The position numbers and the translations under genes were made by a program. Under the pieces are notes generated by a model. The model was not told the origin of the DNA. It was given only the letters and a program-made list of their open reading frames with translations, and ran no database searches. A DNA stretch of 25,929 nucleotides from 2-02-FULL-49-11 sp040757655 (GTDB taxonomy: Bacteria; Patescibacteriota; Patescibacteriia; 2-02-FULL-49-11), in contig JBFLWV010000069.1 of NCBI GenBank assembly GCA_040757655.1, positions 1 to 25,929 of the forward strand, read 5' to 3'. Of this stretch, positions 19,558 to 25,929 are shown in pieces; within the stretch, counting starts at the first letter, position 1; each line of letters begins with the position of its first letter.

Positions 19558-19643
19558 AATTCCAAATCCCAAATCTCAAATCCCAAACATTTGGACATTT
19601 GAGCATTGTGGTATTTTTTGGTTATTGGTCATTTTCATAATGT
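19557..19643. repeat. palindromic spacer (short), rplR-rpsE
   Basis: AAATTCCAAATCCCAAATCTCAAATCCC-type words (19558-19587) face GGACATTTGAGC and TTATTGGTCATTTTC (19594-19637). It begins at the last base of the rplR stop codon and ends just before TATG of rpsE. Confidence 0.6.
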
Positions 19644-20135
19644 ATGGTTCAACCACGTCGTTCTTCATCATTAAGAGAAAGGGGAACTCGAGAACCTGAA
19701 GAGTTTGAGCAGAAACTCATCGAGATAAAACGCGTCACGCGCGTCCAAAAAGGAGGGAAACGCATGCGTTTTCGCGCCTTGGTAGCAATCGGGGACCGTA
19801 AAGGTCGCGTAGGTTATGGTTTAGGGAAAGGCGCGGACGTGTCCCAAGCAATTGCCAAAGCAACCACTGCGGCAAAAAAACGAGTGATCACGGTACCTCT
19901 GGTGAACGAAACCATTCCTCATGCAGTCCGTATGCGCTACAAAGCAGCTGCCATTTACGTGAAACCTGCCCCCAAGGGTACGGGCATTATTGCAGGAGGG
20001 GCTATTCGGCAGGTACTCATGGTTTCTGGTATCGCGAACGCGGTTGCCAAAATGCTTGGGAGCGAAAATAAGGTGAATAATGTCAAATTAACGATAAAGG
20101 CGTTGCAGTCGTTGAAGAGTAAACCACAACGATAA
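19644..20135 (+). CDS. rpsE: 30S ribosomal protein S5 (uS5)
   Basis: The protein has 163 aa and acts in decoding fidelity and mRNA unwinding. EFEQKLIEIKRVTRVQKGGKRMRFRALVAIGDRKGRVGYGLGKGADV and the KPAPKGTGIIAGGAIRQVLMVSGI segment are intact. In most bacteria rpmD (L30) follows; here the next gene is rplO after a 51-base gap with no ORF. Confidence 0.97.
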   Translation: MVQPRRSSSLRERGTREPEEFEQKLIEIKRVTRVQKGGKRMRFRALVAIGDRKGRVGYGLGKGADVSQAIAKATTAAKKRVITVPLVNETIPHAVRMRYKAAAIYVKPAPKGTGIIAGGAIRQVLMVSGIANAVAKMLGSENKVNNVKLTIKALQSLKSKPQR

Positions 20136-20141
20136 TTTTTA

Positions 20142-20180
20142 TAGATTGATTATTGGGATTTCGTCATTGGTTATCTTCGT
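20142..20180. repeat. half-repeat in the rpsE-rplO gap
   Basis: GATTGATTATTGGGATTTCG and TCATTGGTTATC resemble the right arm of the ATTGGTCATTGG spacers, but no matching left arm is present. The 51-base gap is where rpmD would normally be. Confidence 0.45.
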
Positions 20181-20186
20181 TATAAT

Positions 20187-20666
20187 ATGTCTTTGATATC
20201 ACTCCACACACTTTCTCCCTACCACGGTTCGCGCAAAGAACGAAGGCGCGTGGGACGAGGCGGTAAGCGTGGCACAACGTCAGGCCGCGGTACCAAGGGT
20301 CAGCGCGCGCGCACGGGCGGTAGGAACAAGCTTGCGTATAAAGGCATGCGCCATATCTTGCTGCAAACCCCGCAGCTGAGGGGCCATGCGAATAAACCAA
20401 AGGATAAGTACGTAACTGTCAATATTGGTACCTTGAGTGAATTGTTCGATGATGGTGCAATTATTACCGCAAAATCCTTACAAGACAAGGGTGTGATTCG
20501 CGCATTAGGGAGGGGTTTAAAAATTCTCGGAGACGGAGAATTGAATAAGAAATTTGAGATTACCGCGCATGCGTTTTCTGCATCCGCGAAAGAAAAGATC
20601 GAGAAAGCAAGAGGCAGGGCGATAATAGTTGAGAAGTACAAAATTCAAAGTTCAAATAATAAATAA
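20187..20666 (+). CDS. rplO: 50S ribosomal protein L15 (uL15)
   Basis: The protein has 159 aa. It starts MSLISLHTLSPYHGSRKERRRVGRGGKRGTTSGRGTKGQRARTGG, the glycine/arginine-rich family extension. FDDGAIITAKSLQDKGVI and ITAHAFSASAKEKIEKARGRAIIV complete it. The last residues (YKIQSSNNK, about 151-159) are coded by the start of the following repeat (AAATTCAAAGTTCAAATAAT). Confidence 0.95.
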   Translation: MSLISLHTLSPYHGSRKERRRVGRGGKRGTTSGRGTKGQRARTGGRNKLAYKGMRHILLQTPQLRGHANKPKDKYVTVNIGTLSELFDDGAIITAKSLQDKGVIRALGRGLKILGDGELNKKFEITAHAFSASAKEKIEKARGRAIIVEKYKIQSSNNK

Positions 20667-20999
20667 ATGCCCAATGCCCAAACCCTCACCGCTTAAGGCG
20701 GGATCCCGCTTACCTTAGATATAAAAATCAAGGAGCGGGACAATGCCCAATCAATGCTCAAATGTTTAAATAATCAAAATTTGGAAATTGGGATTTGGAA
20801 TTTTATCGTATCGGAATTTCAAAGCGTTGAAATTCCGACAGACACTTTACCCTTCGGGTAAGCGCTGGACTGTGTTAGGCTACCGTGCCGATACGACCCA
20901 GCACTTAAGCGCAGCTTTCGTGCTGCCCGGAGGGAGTGAGTGCCCGAAGGGCCTCACTGGTTGGTCATTGGGATTTTGGATTTGGGATTTAACAATGAT
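20640..20999. repeat. palindromic spacer split by a structured core, rplO-secY
   Basis: The left part has AATGCCCAATGCCC, two GCGGGATCCCGC-type palindromic words (about 20697-20711) and CAATGCTCAAATG. AATTTGGAAATTGGGATTTGGAATT-type sequence follows (20777-20803). After the structured core (20806-20952), the word series resumes with TTGGTCATTGGGATTTTGG (20962-20980). The core thus interrupts a palindromic spacer. No gene lies in this 333-base gap. Confidence 0.65.
20806..20952 (+). ncRNA. structured core, copy 3 (no TIRs), before secY
   Basis: It aligns over its full 147 bases with the cores at 9967-10112 and 17652-17797. TCGTATC/GATACGA (20806-20812 with 20890-20896) extends to nine pairs here, and GGAATTTCAA-agcg-TTGAAATTCC is kept. 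Where copies 1 and 2 have CCGCAC/GTGCGG, this copy has CAGCAC (20899-20904) with GTGCTG (20920-20925), and the upstream GCGGG becomes GCTGG. The substitutions keep the pairing, so the structure is under selection or copied as a folded unit. The terminal repeats are absent on both sides. Confidence 0.65.
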
Positions 21000-22289
21000 A
21001 TGGCCTTCACCGATCGTATCCATCAAATTTGGTCAGACAGGGAATTGCGGTTAAAAATCCTTTTCGTGCTGGGTATGCTTGTGGTGTTCCGTCTTGCGGC
21101 GCATATTCCCATTCCTGGCGTGGATATTGGTGTATTGCGCCAGTTTTTTGCTTCTAATCAGGTGTTGGGGCTTCTCAATCTTTTCTCTGGCGGAGGATTG
21201 GAAAATTTCTCCATAGTAGCGCTGGGAGTCGGCCCGTATATCACCGCATCCATTATCCTCCAGCTCTTGCAGATGGTCGTTCCCAACCTTGAGGAACTCT
21301 CAAAAGAAGGGGAGAGTGGGCAGAGGAAAATAAATCAATATACCCGCCTCCTCACCATTCCCATGGCAATGTTGCAGAGTTATGGTGTCATAACCATTTT
21401 AAGGCAATCTTCATCCTTAGGCGGGCAGATCGTGGCTTCTTTCACCCTTTCCACATGGATACTCACCATTCTCACCCTCACGGCAGGCACCGTGTTTCTC
21501 ATGTGGGTGGGGGAGCTTATCTCCGAAAAGAAGGTGGGGAACGGCATCTCGCTTCTCATTTTCGCAGGCATTATTGCAGGGCTTCCGCAAACGGTACAAA
21601 GGACATTTGCGGTGTATACTTCAACCCAATTCCTTTCGATCATCATATTTATCGCGATTGCCATTATTACCGTAGCGGGCATTGTGTATATCACTGAAGC
21701 GCAGCGCAATATTCCCATTACCTACGCAAAGCAGGTAAGAGGCTTGCGGACGTTGGGCGGCGCAGTCACCCACTTGCCTTTGCGGGTTAATCAAGCAGGC
21801 GTGATCCCCATTATATTCGCAATTTCAATTGTATTATTTCCTTCACTTCTCGCACAGTTTTTCCTGCGTGCGGATGCGTGGTGGTTGCGTCAAAGCGCTG
21901 AAACAATCATCAGGCTGTTCCAGAATCAGCTCTTTTATGGGATTATGTATTTCGTCCTCGTATTTGGGTTCACGTATTTTTACACTGCGGTGGTATTCCA
22001 TCCCGATAAGGTCGCAGAAAATCTCCAGAAGCAGGGAGGGTTTGTGCCCGGCATCCGCCCGGGGAGAGAAACCGCGGTGTATCTCAACAACGTATCCAAC
22101 CGTATTATGCTCGCAGGAGCGCTCTTTTTGAGCATCATCGCGATATTGCCTCTCATCATGCAGTCAGTGTTTAACCTTTCCACGCTCGTGATCGGCGGCA
22201 CTTCTATCCTCATCGTGGTCTCAGTGGTGATCGAAACCGTTCAACAAATTAACGCCCAGCTGGTGATGAGGGATTATGAGAGCATTTGA
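21000..22289 (+). CDS. secY: protein translocase subunit SecY
   Basis: The channel-forming membrane protein has 429 aa and ten predicted transmembrane helices. MAFTDRIHQIWSDRELRLKILFVLGMLVVFRLAAHIPIPGV, the plug-region FASNQVLGLLNLFSGGGLENFSIVALGVGPYITASI and the cytosolic loops (KQVRGLRTLGGAVTHLPLRVNQAGVIPIIFA; NLQKQGGFVPGIRPG) are diagnostic. I start at 21000. The open frame extends upstream to 20940, but those codons read through the structured core and repeat. Its place after rplO is the standard spc layout. Confidence 0.97.
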   Translation: MAFTDRIHQIWSDRELRLKILFVLGMLVVFRLAAHIPIPGVDIGVLRQFFASNQVLGLLNLFSGGGLENFSIVALGVGPYITASIILQLLQMVVPNLEELSKEGESGQRKINQYTRLLTIPMAMLQSYGVITILRQSSSLGGQIVASFTLSTWILTILTLTAGTVFLMWVGELISEKKVGNGISLLIFAGIIAGLPQTVQRTFAVYTSTQFLSIIIFIAIAIITVAGIVYITEAQRNIPITYAKQVRGLRTLGGAVTHLPLRVNQAGVIPIIFAISIVLFPSLLAQFFLRADAWWLRQSAETIIRLFQNQLFYGIMYFVLVFGFTYFYTAVVFHPDKVAENLQKQGGFVPGIRPGRETAVYLNNVSNRIMLAGALFLSIIAILPLIMQSVFNLSTLVIGGTSILIVVSVVIETVQQINAQLVMRDYESI

Positions 22290-22444
22290 CGCGCTTCGCG
22301 CGTAAATCCCAAGTTCAAAATCCGAATGTCATAAAAAATGCCCAATGTCCAACCCTCAATGCCCAAATGTTTAAATGACCAATATTTGGAAATTGTGATT
22401 TGGAATTTTGTTGGACATTGGTCAATGGGATTTGGGATTTAGAA
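22290..22444. repeat. palindromic spacer, secY-adk
   Basis: CCAATGTCCAA (about 22341-22351) is perfectly complementary to TTGGACATTGG (about 22411-22421). AAATCCCAAG on the left answers ATGGGATTTGGGATTT on the right. A small hairpin ACGCGC-ttc-GCGCGT (22290-22304) immediately follows the secY stop and lacks a T-run. Confidence 0.7.
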
Positions 22445-22454
22445 ATAGTGATGA

Positions 22455-23144
22455 ATGACAGTGAAGGCGATACGCATTATGATCACATTTTTCGGGCAAA
22501 CCTTCCAACCTCTCACGGTGATCCTCTTCGGCTCTGCTGGATCCGGCAAGGGCACGCAAGGGGATTTTTTAATTTCAGCGCTTCACTTGGTGAAACTGGA
22601 AGCAGGAGAGTTGGTGCGGGAGAAAGCGCGGGAAGACTCTCCTTTCGGGAGATATGTGAAAGAGGTGCATGAGAGCGGGAAGTATTTAAGCGATGAAGAG
22701 ATTACTCGCCTCGTGGAAGAGAAGATCACCCGCGTACCGCGCGATCGGGGGCTTCTTATCGACGGATACCCGCGCCGTATCGGGCAAGCCAAAATGCTCG
22801 AGGAAGCGCTCCAGCGTATTCCGCGAACCAATGTGAAGGCGTTGGTGATTGAGGTTGACGAGGAAGAGCTCAAGCGGCGTTTGCTCAATCGCAGCGTATG
22901 TGTCAATGGTCATATCCTCATTGGGCGCGATTATGACCGATGTCCCACCTGCGGCGGTGCGGTAGTGGTGCGCGACTATGACCAGAATGAAGAAGCGATA
23001 ATGAAGCGCATCACATTTTATCGGGAAGAGGTGGTGCCCGCGATTGAGTATTACCGGCAAAAGGGATGGGTGGTGGAGGTGAATGGGGAACAATCAGTGG
23101 AGGAGGTTAGGAAGGAAATTTTTAGAAAGTTAGGGATAGAATAA
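22455..23144 (+). CDS. adk: adenylate kinase
   Basis: The protein (229 aa) interconverts ATP+AMP and 2 ADP. The P-loop is FGSAGSGKGTQ (about residues 25-35), the AMP-binding region follows (LEAGELVREKA), and the DGYPRRIGQAKML segment is diagnostic. The LID contains CVNGH...RCPTCGG, a zinc-binding set of cysteines. The start is uncertain: 22455 gives MTVKAIRIMITFFG and 22479 gives MITFFGQTFQPL. Both leave more residues before the P-loop than E. coli Adk has. It lies between secY and map, as in the classic operon. Confidence 0.93.
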   Translation: MTVKAIRIMITFFGQTFQPLTVILFGSAGSGKGTQGDFLISALHLVKLEAGELVREKAREDSPFGRYVKEVHESGKYLSDEEITRLVEEKITRVPRDRGLLIDGYPRRIGQAKMLEEALQRIPRTNVKALVIEVDEEELKRRLLNRSVCVNGHILIGRDYDRCPTCGGAVVVRDYDQNEEAIMKRITFYREEVVPAIEYYRQKGWVVEVNGEQSVEEVRKEIFRKLGIE

Positions 23145-23153
23145 CCAGCTCGT

Positions 23154-23289
23154 GGTAACGCAATTTTCTTGTTGCGGAACTCGCCCCCCGACACTTGCGT
23201 GTCGGGGCCATCCCGATACGCCTCAATCCCAATCAACACAAGCGTATCGGGATTGCCTCAAACAGTCCTCACGGCGAAAATTGGTTACC
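23154..23289 (+). ncRNA. structured element type II, copy B (adk-map)
   Basis: The outer stem is GGTAAC (23154-23159) with GTTACC (23284-23289). CAATTTTC (23161-23168) pairs with GAAAATTG (23276-23283). One arm is CCCCGACAC-ttgc-GTGTCGGGG (23186-23207). The second is ATCCCGATACGC (23210-23221) with GCGTATCGGGAT (23242-23253). The unpaired words TGCGGAACT and AAACAGTCCTC and the following CGTAAG match copy A at 5620-5746, while all stems differ in sequence and length and still pair. The open frame through it, which would extend map upstream by 53 residues, is a by-product. Confidence 0.65.
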
Positions 23290-23310
23290 CCTCGCGTAAG
23301 TCATTTTATT

Positions 23311-24069
23311 ATGGGTAGCAAGATTATTCCAAAAAACGAGAAAGAGGTAGAGAAAATGCGGAGAGGGGGGAGGATCCTTGCGCGGGTGTTGGATGAAGTG
23401 GCGAAACAAGTGGTACCAGGAGTCACTATTAAAGCACTAAATCGGATTGCGGAAACCAAAATTTATGAGGCAGGGGCGGCCCCGGCCTTTTTAGGGTATA
23501 AAGGATTCCCATCGACACTCTGTGTGTCAGTGAATGAAGAAGTCGTGCATGGGAATGGATTGCGCGTGAGAGAATTGACAGAAGGAGATATCGTAGGATT
23601 TGATCTCGGGCTTTGGTTTGAGGGTTTGTGTGTGGACGTAGCCGTGACGGTGCCCGTAGGCAAGGTGTCGCCCTTAGCAATGAAACTCATCTCGGTGGCA
23701 GAGGAAGCATTCCATCAAGGTGTGGGCGTAATCAAGGCAGGGGTGAGAGTGGGGGATATTGGCGCGGTAATAGAGCAATATGTGACCGCGCAGGGATTCG
23801 GGGTGGTGCGCGATCTCGTTGGGCATGGGGTGGGGCGCGCGCTTCATGAACCGCCCGAGGTGCCGAATTTTAAGGCTCCGCATGCGGGTGACATCTTGCC
23901 AGCCGGTGCCACAATTGCGATTGAGCCCATGATCACCGCAGGCGATTGGCGGGTAAAAACTTTAGATGACGGATGGACCGTGGTTACGCAGGACAGATCT
24001 CTAAGCGCGCATTATGAGCATACCATTCTTGTCACAGAGGATGGATATGAGATACTTACACAGACATAA
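23311..24069 (+). CDS. map: methionine aminopeptidase, type I
   Basis: The protein (252 aa) removes the initiator Met from nascent proteins. All five metal ligands are recognisable: D in VGFDLGLW, D in CVDVAVTVP, H in LVGHGVGRALHEPP, E in TIAIEPMI and E in HYEHTILVTEDG. The substrate histidine lies in EEVVHGNG. The start at ATG 23311 (MGSKIIPKNEKEVEKMRRGGRI) matches the family, whereas upstream codons read the structured element. It follows adk, as in many bacteria; infA and the alpha operon do not follow in this window. Confidence 0.96.
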   Translation: MGSKIIPKNEKEVEKMRRGGRILARVLDEVAKQVVPGVTIKALNRIAETKIYEAGAAPAFLGYKGFPSTLCVSVNEEVVHGNGLRVRELTEGDIVGFDLGLWFEGLCVDVAVTVPVGKVSPLAMKLISVAEEAFHQGVGVIKAGVRVGDIGAVIEQYVTAQGFGVVRDLVGHGVGRALHEPPEVPNFKAPHAGDILPAGATIAIEPMITAGDWRVKTLDDGWTVVTQDRSLSAHYEHTILVTEDGYEILTQT

Positions 24070-24123
24070 GCTATAAGCTTTAGAGCTTTACAGCTTATGA
24101 CTTACAGCTTACGGCTTAATACC
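24070..24123. repeat. short palindromic spacer of the AAGCTATAAGC type, map-ruvX
   Basis: AAGCTATAAGCTTTAGAGC on the left answers ACAGCTTATGACTTACAGC and TTACGGCTT on the right. It fills the gap of 55 bases completely, up to the ruvX start. Confidence 0.6.
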
Positions 24124-24124
24124 T

Positions 24125-24550
24125 ATGAAGATACTAGGCATTGATTACGGGCGAAAGCATATGGGACTGGCCATGACCGATGAGCAGGGGAGAATGGCGT
24201 TTCCGTTTAAAACGCTGGAGGTGTCGGGACGAAAGAAGCTTTTTGACGATTTGGAAAGGATAGTTGAATTCGAAGGCATCCGTAAAGTGGTGGTCGGCAT
24301 GCCGTTTACGCTGAAAGGGGTAGAGGGCGCCGCATCAGCGGAAGTGCAAAAATTCGTGTGCGATTTAGAAGAATTTCTCAATGTGCCGGTGGAAACGGTG
24401 GATGAGCGATTTACCACCGCGGATGTGAGAAAAATAGAGGGGTTATGCGAGGAAGAGGAGCACTCAGTGGCGGCGCAGAAGATATTGGATACGTATCTTA
24501 ATTCAAATGTCAGAACTCAAATCTCAAAACCATATCTTAGAACTCGGTAG
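24125..24550 (+). CDS. ruvX: YqgF/RuvX-family RNase H-fold protein (16S rRNA maturation or Holliday junction resolvase-like)
   Basis: The protein has 141 aa. MKILGIDYGRKHMGLAMTD has the first catalytic aspartate (residue 6) and the GRKxxG motif. VVVGMPFTLKGVEGAASAEVQKF and VETVDERFTTADVRKIE give the remaining acidic site (E/D in VDERFTT). E. coli YqgF is implicated in pre-16S processing, which would fit the neighbourhood. The last 15 or so residues (about 127-141, SNVRTQISKPYLRTR) are coded by the downstream palindromic repeat, so the native tail has been replaced or lengthened. Confidence 0.9.
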   Translation: MKILGIDYGRKHMGLAMTDEQGRMAFPFKTLEVSGRKKLFDDLERIVEFEGIRKVVVGMPFTLKGVEGAASAEVQKFVCDLEEFLNVPVETVDERFTTADVRKIEGLCEEEEHSVAAQKILDTYLNSNVRTQISKPYLRTR

Positions 24551-24610
24551 TTTTAAGATTTGAGTTATGGCTTTGCGTTTTGAGTTCTAAGATTTGAGAT
24601 AATAGGGTAG
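24506..24610. repeat. palindromic spacer of the CTCAAATCT type, ruvX and downstream
   Basis: CTCAAATCT (about 24517-24525) pairs with AGATTTGAG (about 24590-24598). Nested inside, CTTAGAACTC (about 24536-24545) pairs with GAGTTCTAAG (about 24580-24589), giving a long hairpin. The left arm is translated as the RuvX tail. Confidence 0.75.
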
Positions 24611-24613
24611 TTT

Positions 24614-25672
24614 ATGCAATTTGGACGCTTATTAGTGTTTATTTTCGCATTGGTACTCTCGGCCTTAATGACCTTGTTAGTACGTTCATATGTCCGAAAA
24701 AGAGGAATTGTGGACATGCCAGACGAAGCTAGGAAGTTTCATCGAGGGCCCACGCCGCTGTGGGGAGGCCTGGCGGTGTGGCTTGCGTTATTAGTAACAG
24801 GGTTCATTGCATGGCGTTTTGGATTGCTCACTGACGTTAAAATCAGCAATACGCAATTGGCTGGTATTACTGTTGGTTCGTTATTACTTGTTATAGGCGG
24901 CATGTGGGATGATGCGAAGGGTTTAAAGCCGTGGCGGCAGTTTTTGTTTCCAGTCGCAGCAGTGTGCGTGTCCCTTATGGCAGGCATTGGCGTACACTAC
25001 ATTACGAACCCCTTTGTTGCGGGAACTGGCCCCTATGGTCGCGCACTGTTATATATTTCTCCGATGTTCGGCAGTGTAGTAGCGGGGATTTGGCTTTTGG
25101 GCATGACCTATACTACGAAACTTCTGGACGGGCTTGACGGACTGGTGGCAGGGGTAGGTGTAATCGGGGCTGTTATTTTGTTTATTGTCTCCCTGTACTG
25201 GGATGTGCCGCTTTCTGGCACGTCCTACTTTGCCCTGATGGTTGCAGGCGCGTGCCTCGGATTTTTAATTTATAATATCTATCCTGCGTCCATTTTTTTG
25301 GGCGAAGGGGGCTCTACCTTGATCGGGTATTTGCTAGGCGTGCTTGCCATAATTTCAGGCGCGAAAATCGCCACTGCCCTTCTTATCATGGGCATTCCCA
25401 TTCTGGATGTGGTGTGGATAATCGCGCGCAGGGTTTTTTTTGAAAAAACATCGGTTGCGAGTGCTGACCGCAAGCATTTGCATTTCCGGCTGTTGGATGC
25501 GGGACTGACCGAGCGGCAGGCAGTGTGGGTGCTGTGGGGACTCACTGCGTTTTTCGGCACGTCATCGCTGTTTTTACAAAGCCAGCAGAAGGTCATTGCA
25601 CTTCTTGTGCTGGGGGTTGTTATGGCGCTCTTGGCGGTCATAGTAGTGATAAAGATAAAGAAGAGCGCATGA
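24614..25672 (+). CDS. MraY/WecA/TagO-family glycosyl-1-phosphate transferase
   Basis: The membrane protein has 352 aa and about ten to eleven helices. It would transfer a sugar-1-phosphate (typically GlcNAc-1-P) to undecaprenyl phosphate for surface polymer synthesis. RGIVDMPDEARKFHRGPTPLWGG (about residues 30-52) and GGMWDDAKGL (96-104, the DD motif) are typical of the WecA/TagO branch, as is ADRKHLHFRLLDAGLTERQA (284-303, the His loop). Two motif positions depart from the common form: KLLDGLDGL (169-177) where NxxDGxDGL is usual, and FLGEGGS (228-234) where FxGDxGS is usual. These may be lineage variants; activity is likely but not certain. It is the last complete gene in the window. Confidence 0.88.
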   Translation: MQFGRLLVFIFALVLSALMTLLVRSYVRKRGIVDMPDEARKFHRGPTPLWGGLAVWLALLVTGFIAWRFGLLTDVKISNTQLAGITVGSLLLVIGGMWDDAKGLKPWRQFLFPVAAVCVSLMAGIGVHYITNPFVAGTGPYGRALLYISPMFGSVVAGIWLLGMTYTTKLLDGLDGLVAGVGVIGAVILFIVSLYWDVPLSGTSYFALMVAGACLGFLIYNIYPASIFLGEGGSTLIGYLLGVLAIISGAKIATALLIMGIPILDVVWIIARRVFFEKTSVASADRKHLHFRLLDAGLTERQAVWVLWGLTAFFGTSSLFLQSQQKVIALLVLGVVMALLAVIVVIKIKKSA

Positions 25673-25681
25673 CAGAAAACT

Positions 25682-25795
25682 CTAAGCACTAAATTCTAAA
25701 CAAATCAGGAAGTCCAAAATTCAAAATATACAATTTGACTTTTCGAATTTTGAATTTGTTTAGGGTTTAGTGTTTCGAATTTAGGATTTTCGATA
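25682..25795. repeat. palindromic spacer after the transferase gene
   Basis: CTAAACAAAT (about 25695-25704) pairs with ATTTGTTTAG (about 25754-25763). CTAAGCACTAAATTC on the left and GGTTTAGTGTTTCGAATTTAGG on the right extend it. The words match the rplX-rplE spacer at 16970-17087. Confidence 0.7.
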
Positions 25796-25831
25796 TATTA
25801 TGTCGGTAGCGTACCGATAATAGCGCTTTTT
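25796..25831 (+). terminator. possible intrinsic terminator
   Basis: TCGGT-agcgt-ACCGA (25803-25817), flanked by further A/T pairs, is followed after nine bases by CTTTTT. The distance to the T-run is longer than usual, so the call is tentative. Confidence 0.35.
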
Positions 25832-25836
25832 AATAA

Positions 25837-25864
25837 TTGAACTTTGGCTCATCTTAGGTATAGA
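25837..25864 (+). promoter_or_regulatory. putative promoter of the next gene
   Basis: TTGAAC (25837-25842) and TATAGA (25859-25864) are separated by 16 bases. Transcription would start near 25871, about 48 bases before the ATG at 25919. Confidence 0.5.
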
Positions 25865-25918
25865 TTGGATAAAAACGGTTAATTGTCTCTGTTTACAGAC
25901 TGATTTTGATCCATCCTA

Positions 25919-25929
25919 TGCCTAAAAAA
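25919..25929 (+). CDS. possible start of a further gene, cut by the window edge
   Basis: TATGCCTAAAAAA at the edge would start a protein MPKK..., with a promoter at a suitable distance upstream. Only four codons are visible, so no identity can be given. Confidence 0.35.

Noticed and set aside
20940..20999. Upstream start for secY
   Set aside because: The added residues are coded by the structured core and repeat; the family N-terminus begins at 21000.
23152..23310. 53-residue N-terminal extension of methionine aminopeptidase
   Set aside because: It is a translation of the type II structured element and has no counterpart in the family.

Overview
The window is a chromosomal segment of a bacterium, most likely a member of the Candidate Phyla Radiation (Patescibacteria, probably a Parcubacteria-type lineage). 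The reasons are a complete str-S10-spc ribosomal block without an L30 gene between rpsE and rplO (a known CPR trait), almost no Shine-Dalgarno (SD) sequences, long A/T-rich palindromic spacers between neighbouring genes, and small zinc-ribbon versions of L28, L24 and S14. The lineage is inference from gene content; no 16S is present.

Layout. 1-583: the tail of an unidentified reading frame, then an orphan structured RNA (341-503) with its own promoter and T-run. 584-2169: ndk and nnrD. 2316-3111 (minus strand): a small membrane protein and a start-less gene remnant, each followed by a terminator. 3062-3427: a promoter, a second orphan structured RNA of about 236 nt and tRNA-Pro(GGG), apparently one transcript. 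3517-3702 (minus): rpmB. 3906-4508: an M50 metalloprotease. 4515-9752: rpsL-rpsG-fusA-tuf-rpsJ, with good promoters before rpsL and tuf. 10212-20666: rplC-D-W-B, rpsS, rplV, rpsC, rplP, rpmC, rpsQ, rplN-X-E, rpsN, rpsH, rplF, rplR, rpsE, rplO. 21000-25672: secY, adk, map, ruvX and a WecA/MraY-type transferase. The genes make ribosomes, elongation factors, the Sec channel, adenylate kinase and methionine aminopeptidase, the classic co-regulated growth set.

The unusual part lies between the genes. (i) A family of elements shares the terminal inverted repeat CCCGCCTAAATTTT...AAAACTTAGGCGGG. One carries a GIY-YIG nuclease gene between rplB and rpsS. Two are about 256 bp, non-coding, highly structured, and sit exactly at the TATG start codons of rplC and rpsN; TATG is duplicated at rpsN and imperfectly (TATA/TATG) at rplC. 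A remnant precedes rpsH, and a core-only copy with compensatory base changes precedes secY. Stop codons inside the repeats end the upstream frame just before the downstream start. (ii) A second structured family with strong covariation occurs between rpsG and fusA and between adk and map. (iii) A leader with a terminator-like hairpin lies between rpsJ and rplC. (iv) Most other junctions hold a long imperfect palindrome; several run into the upstream gene and encode C-terminal tails on L22, S3, L15 and RuvX. Together this is an essential operon heavily colonised by small elements that appear adapted not to break translation. The GIY-YIG/TIR family is my best candidate for an undescribed system.
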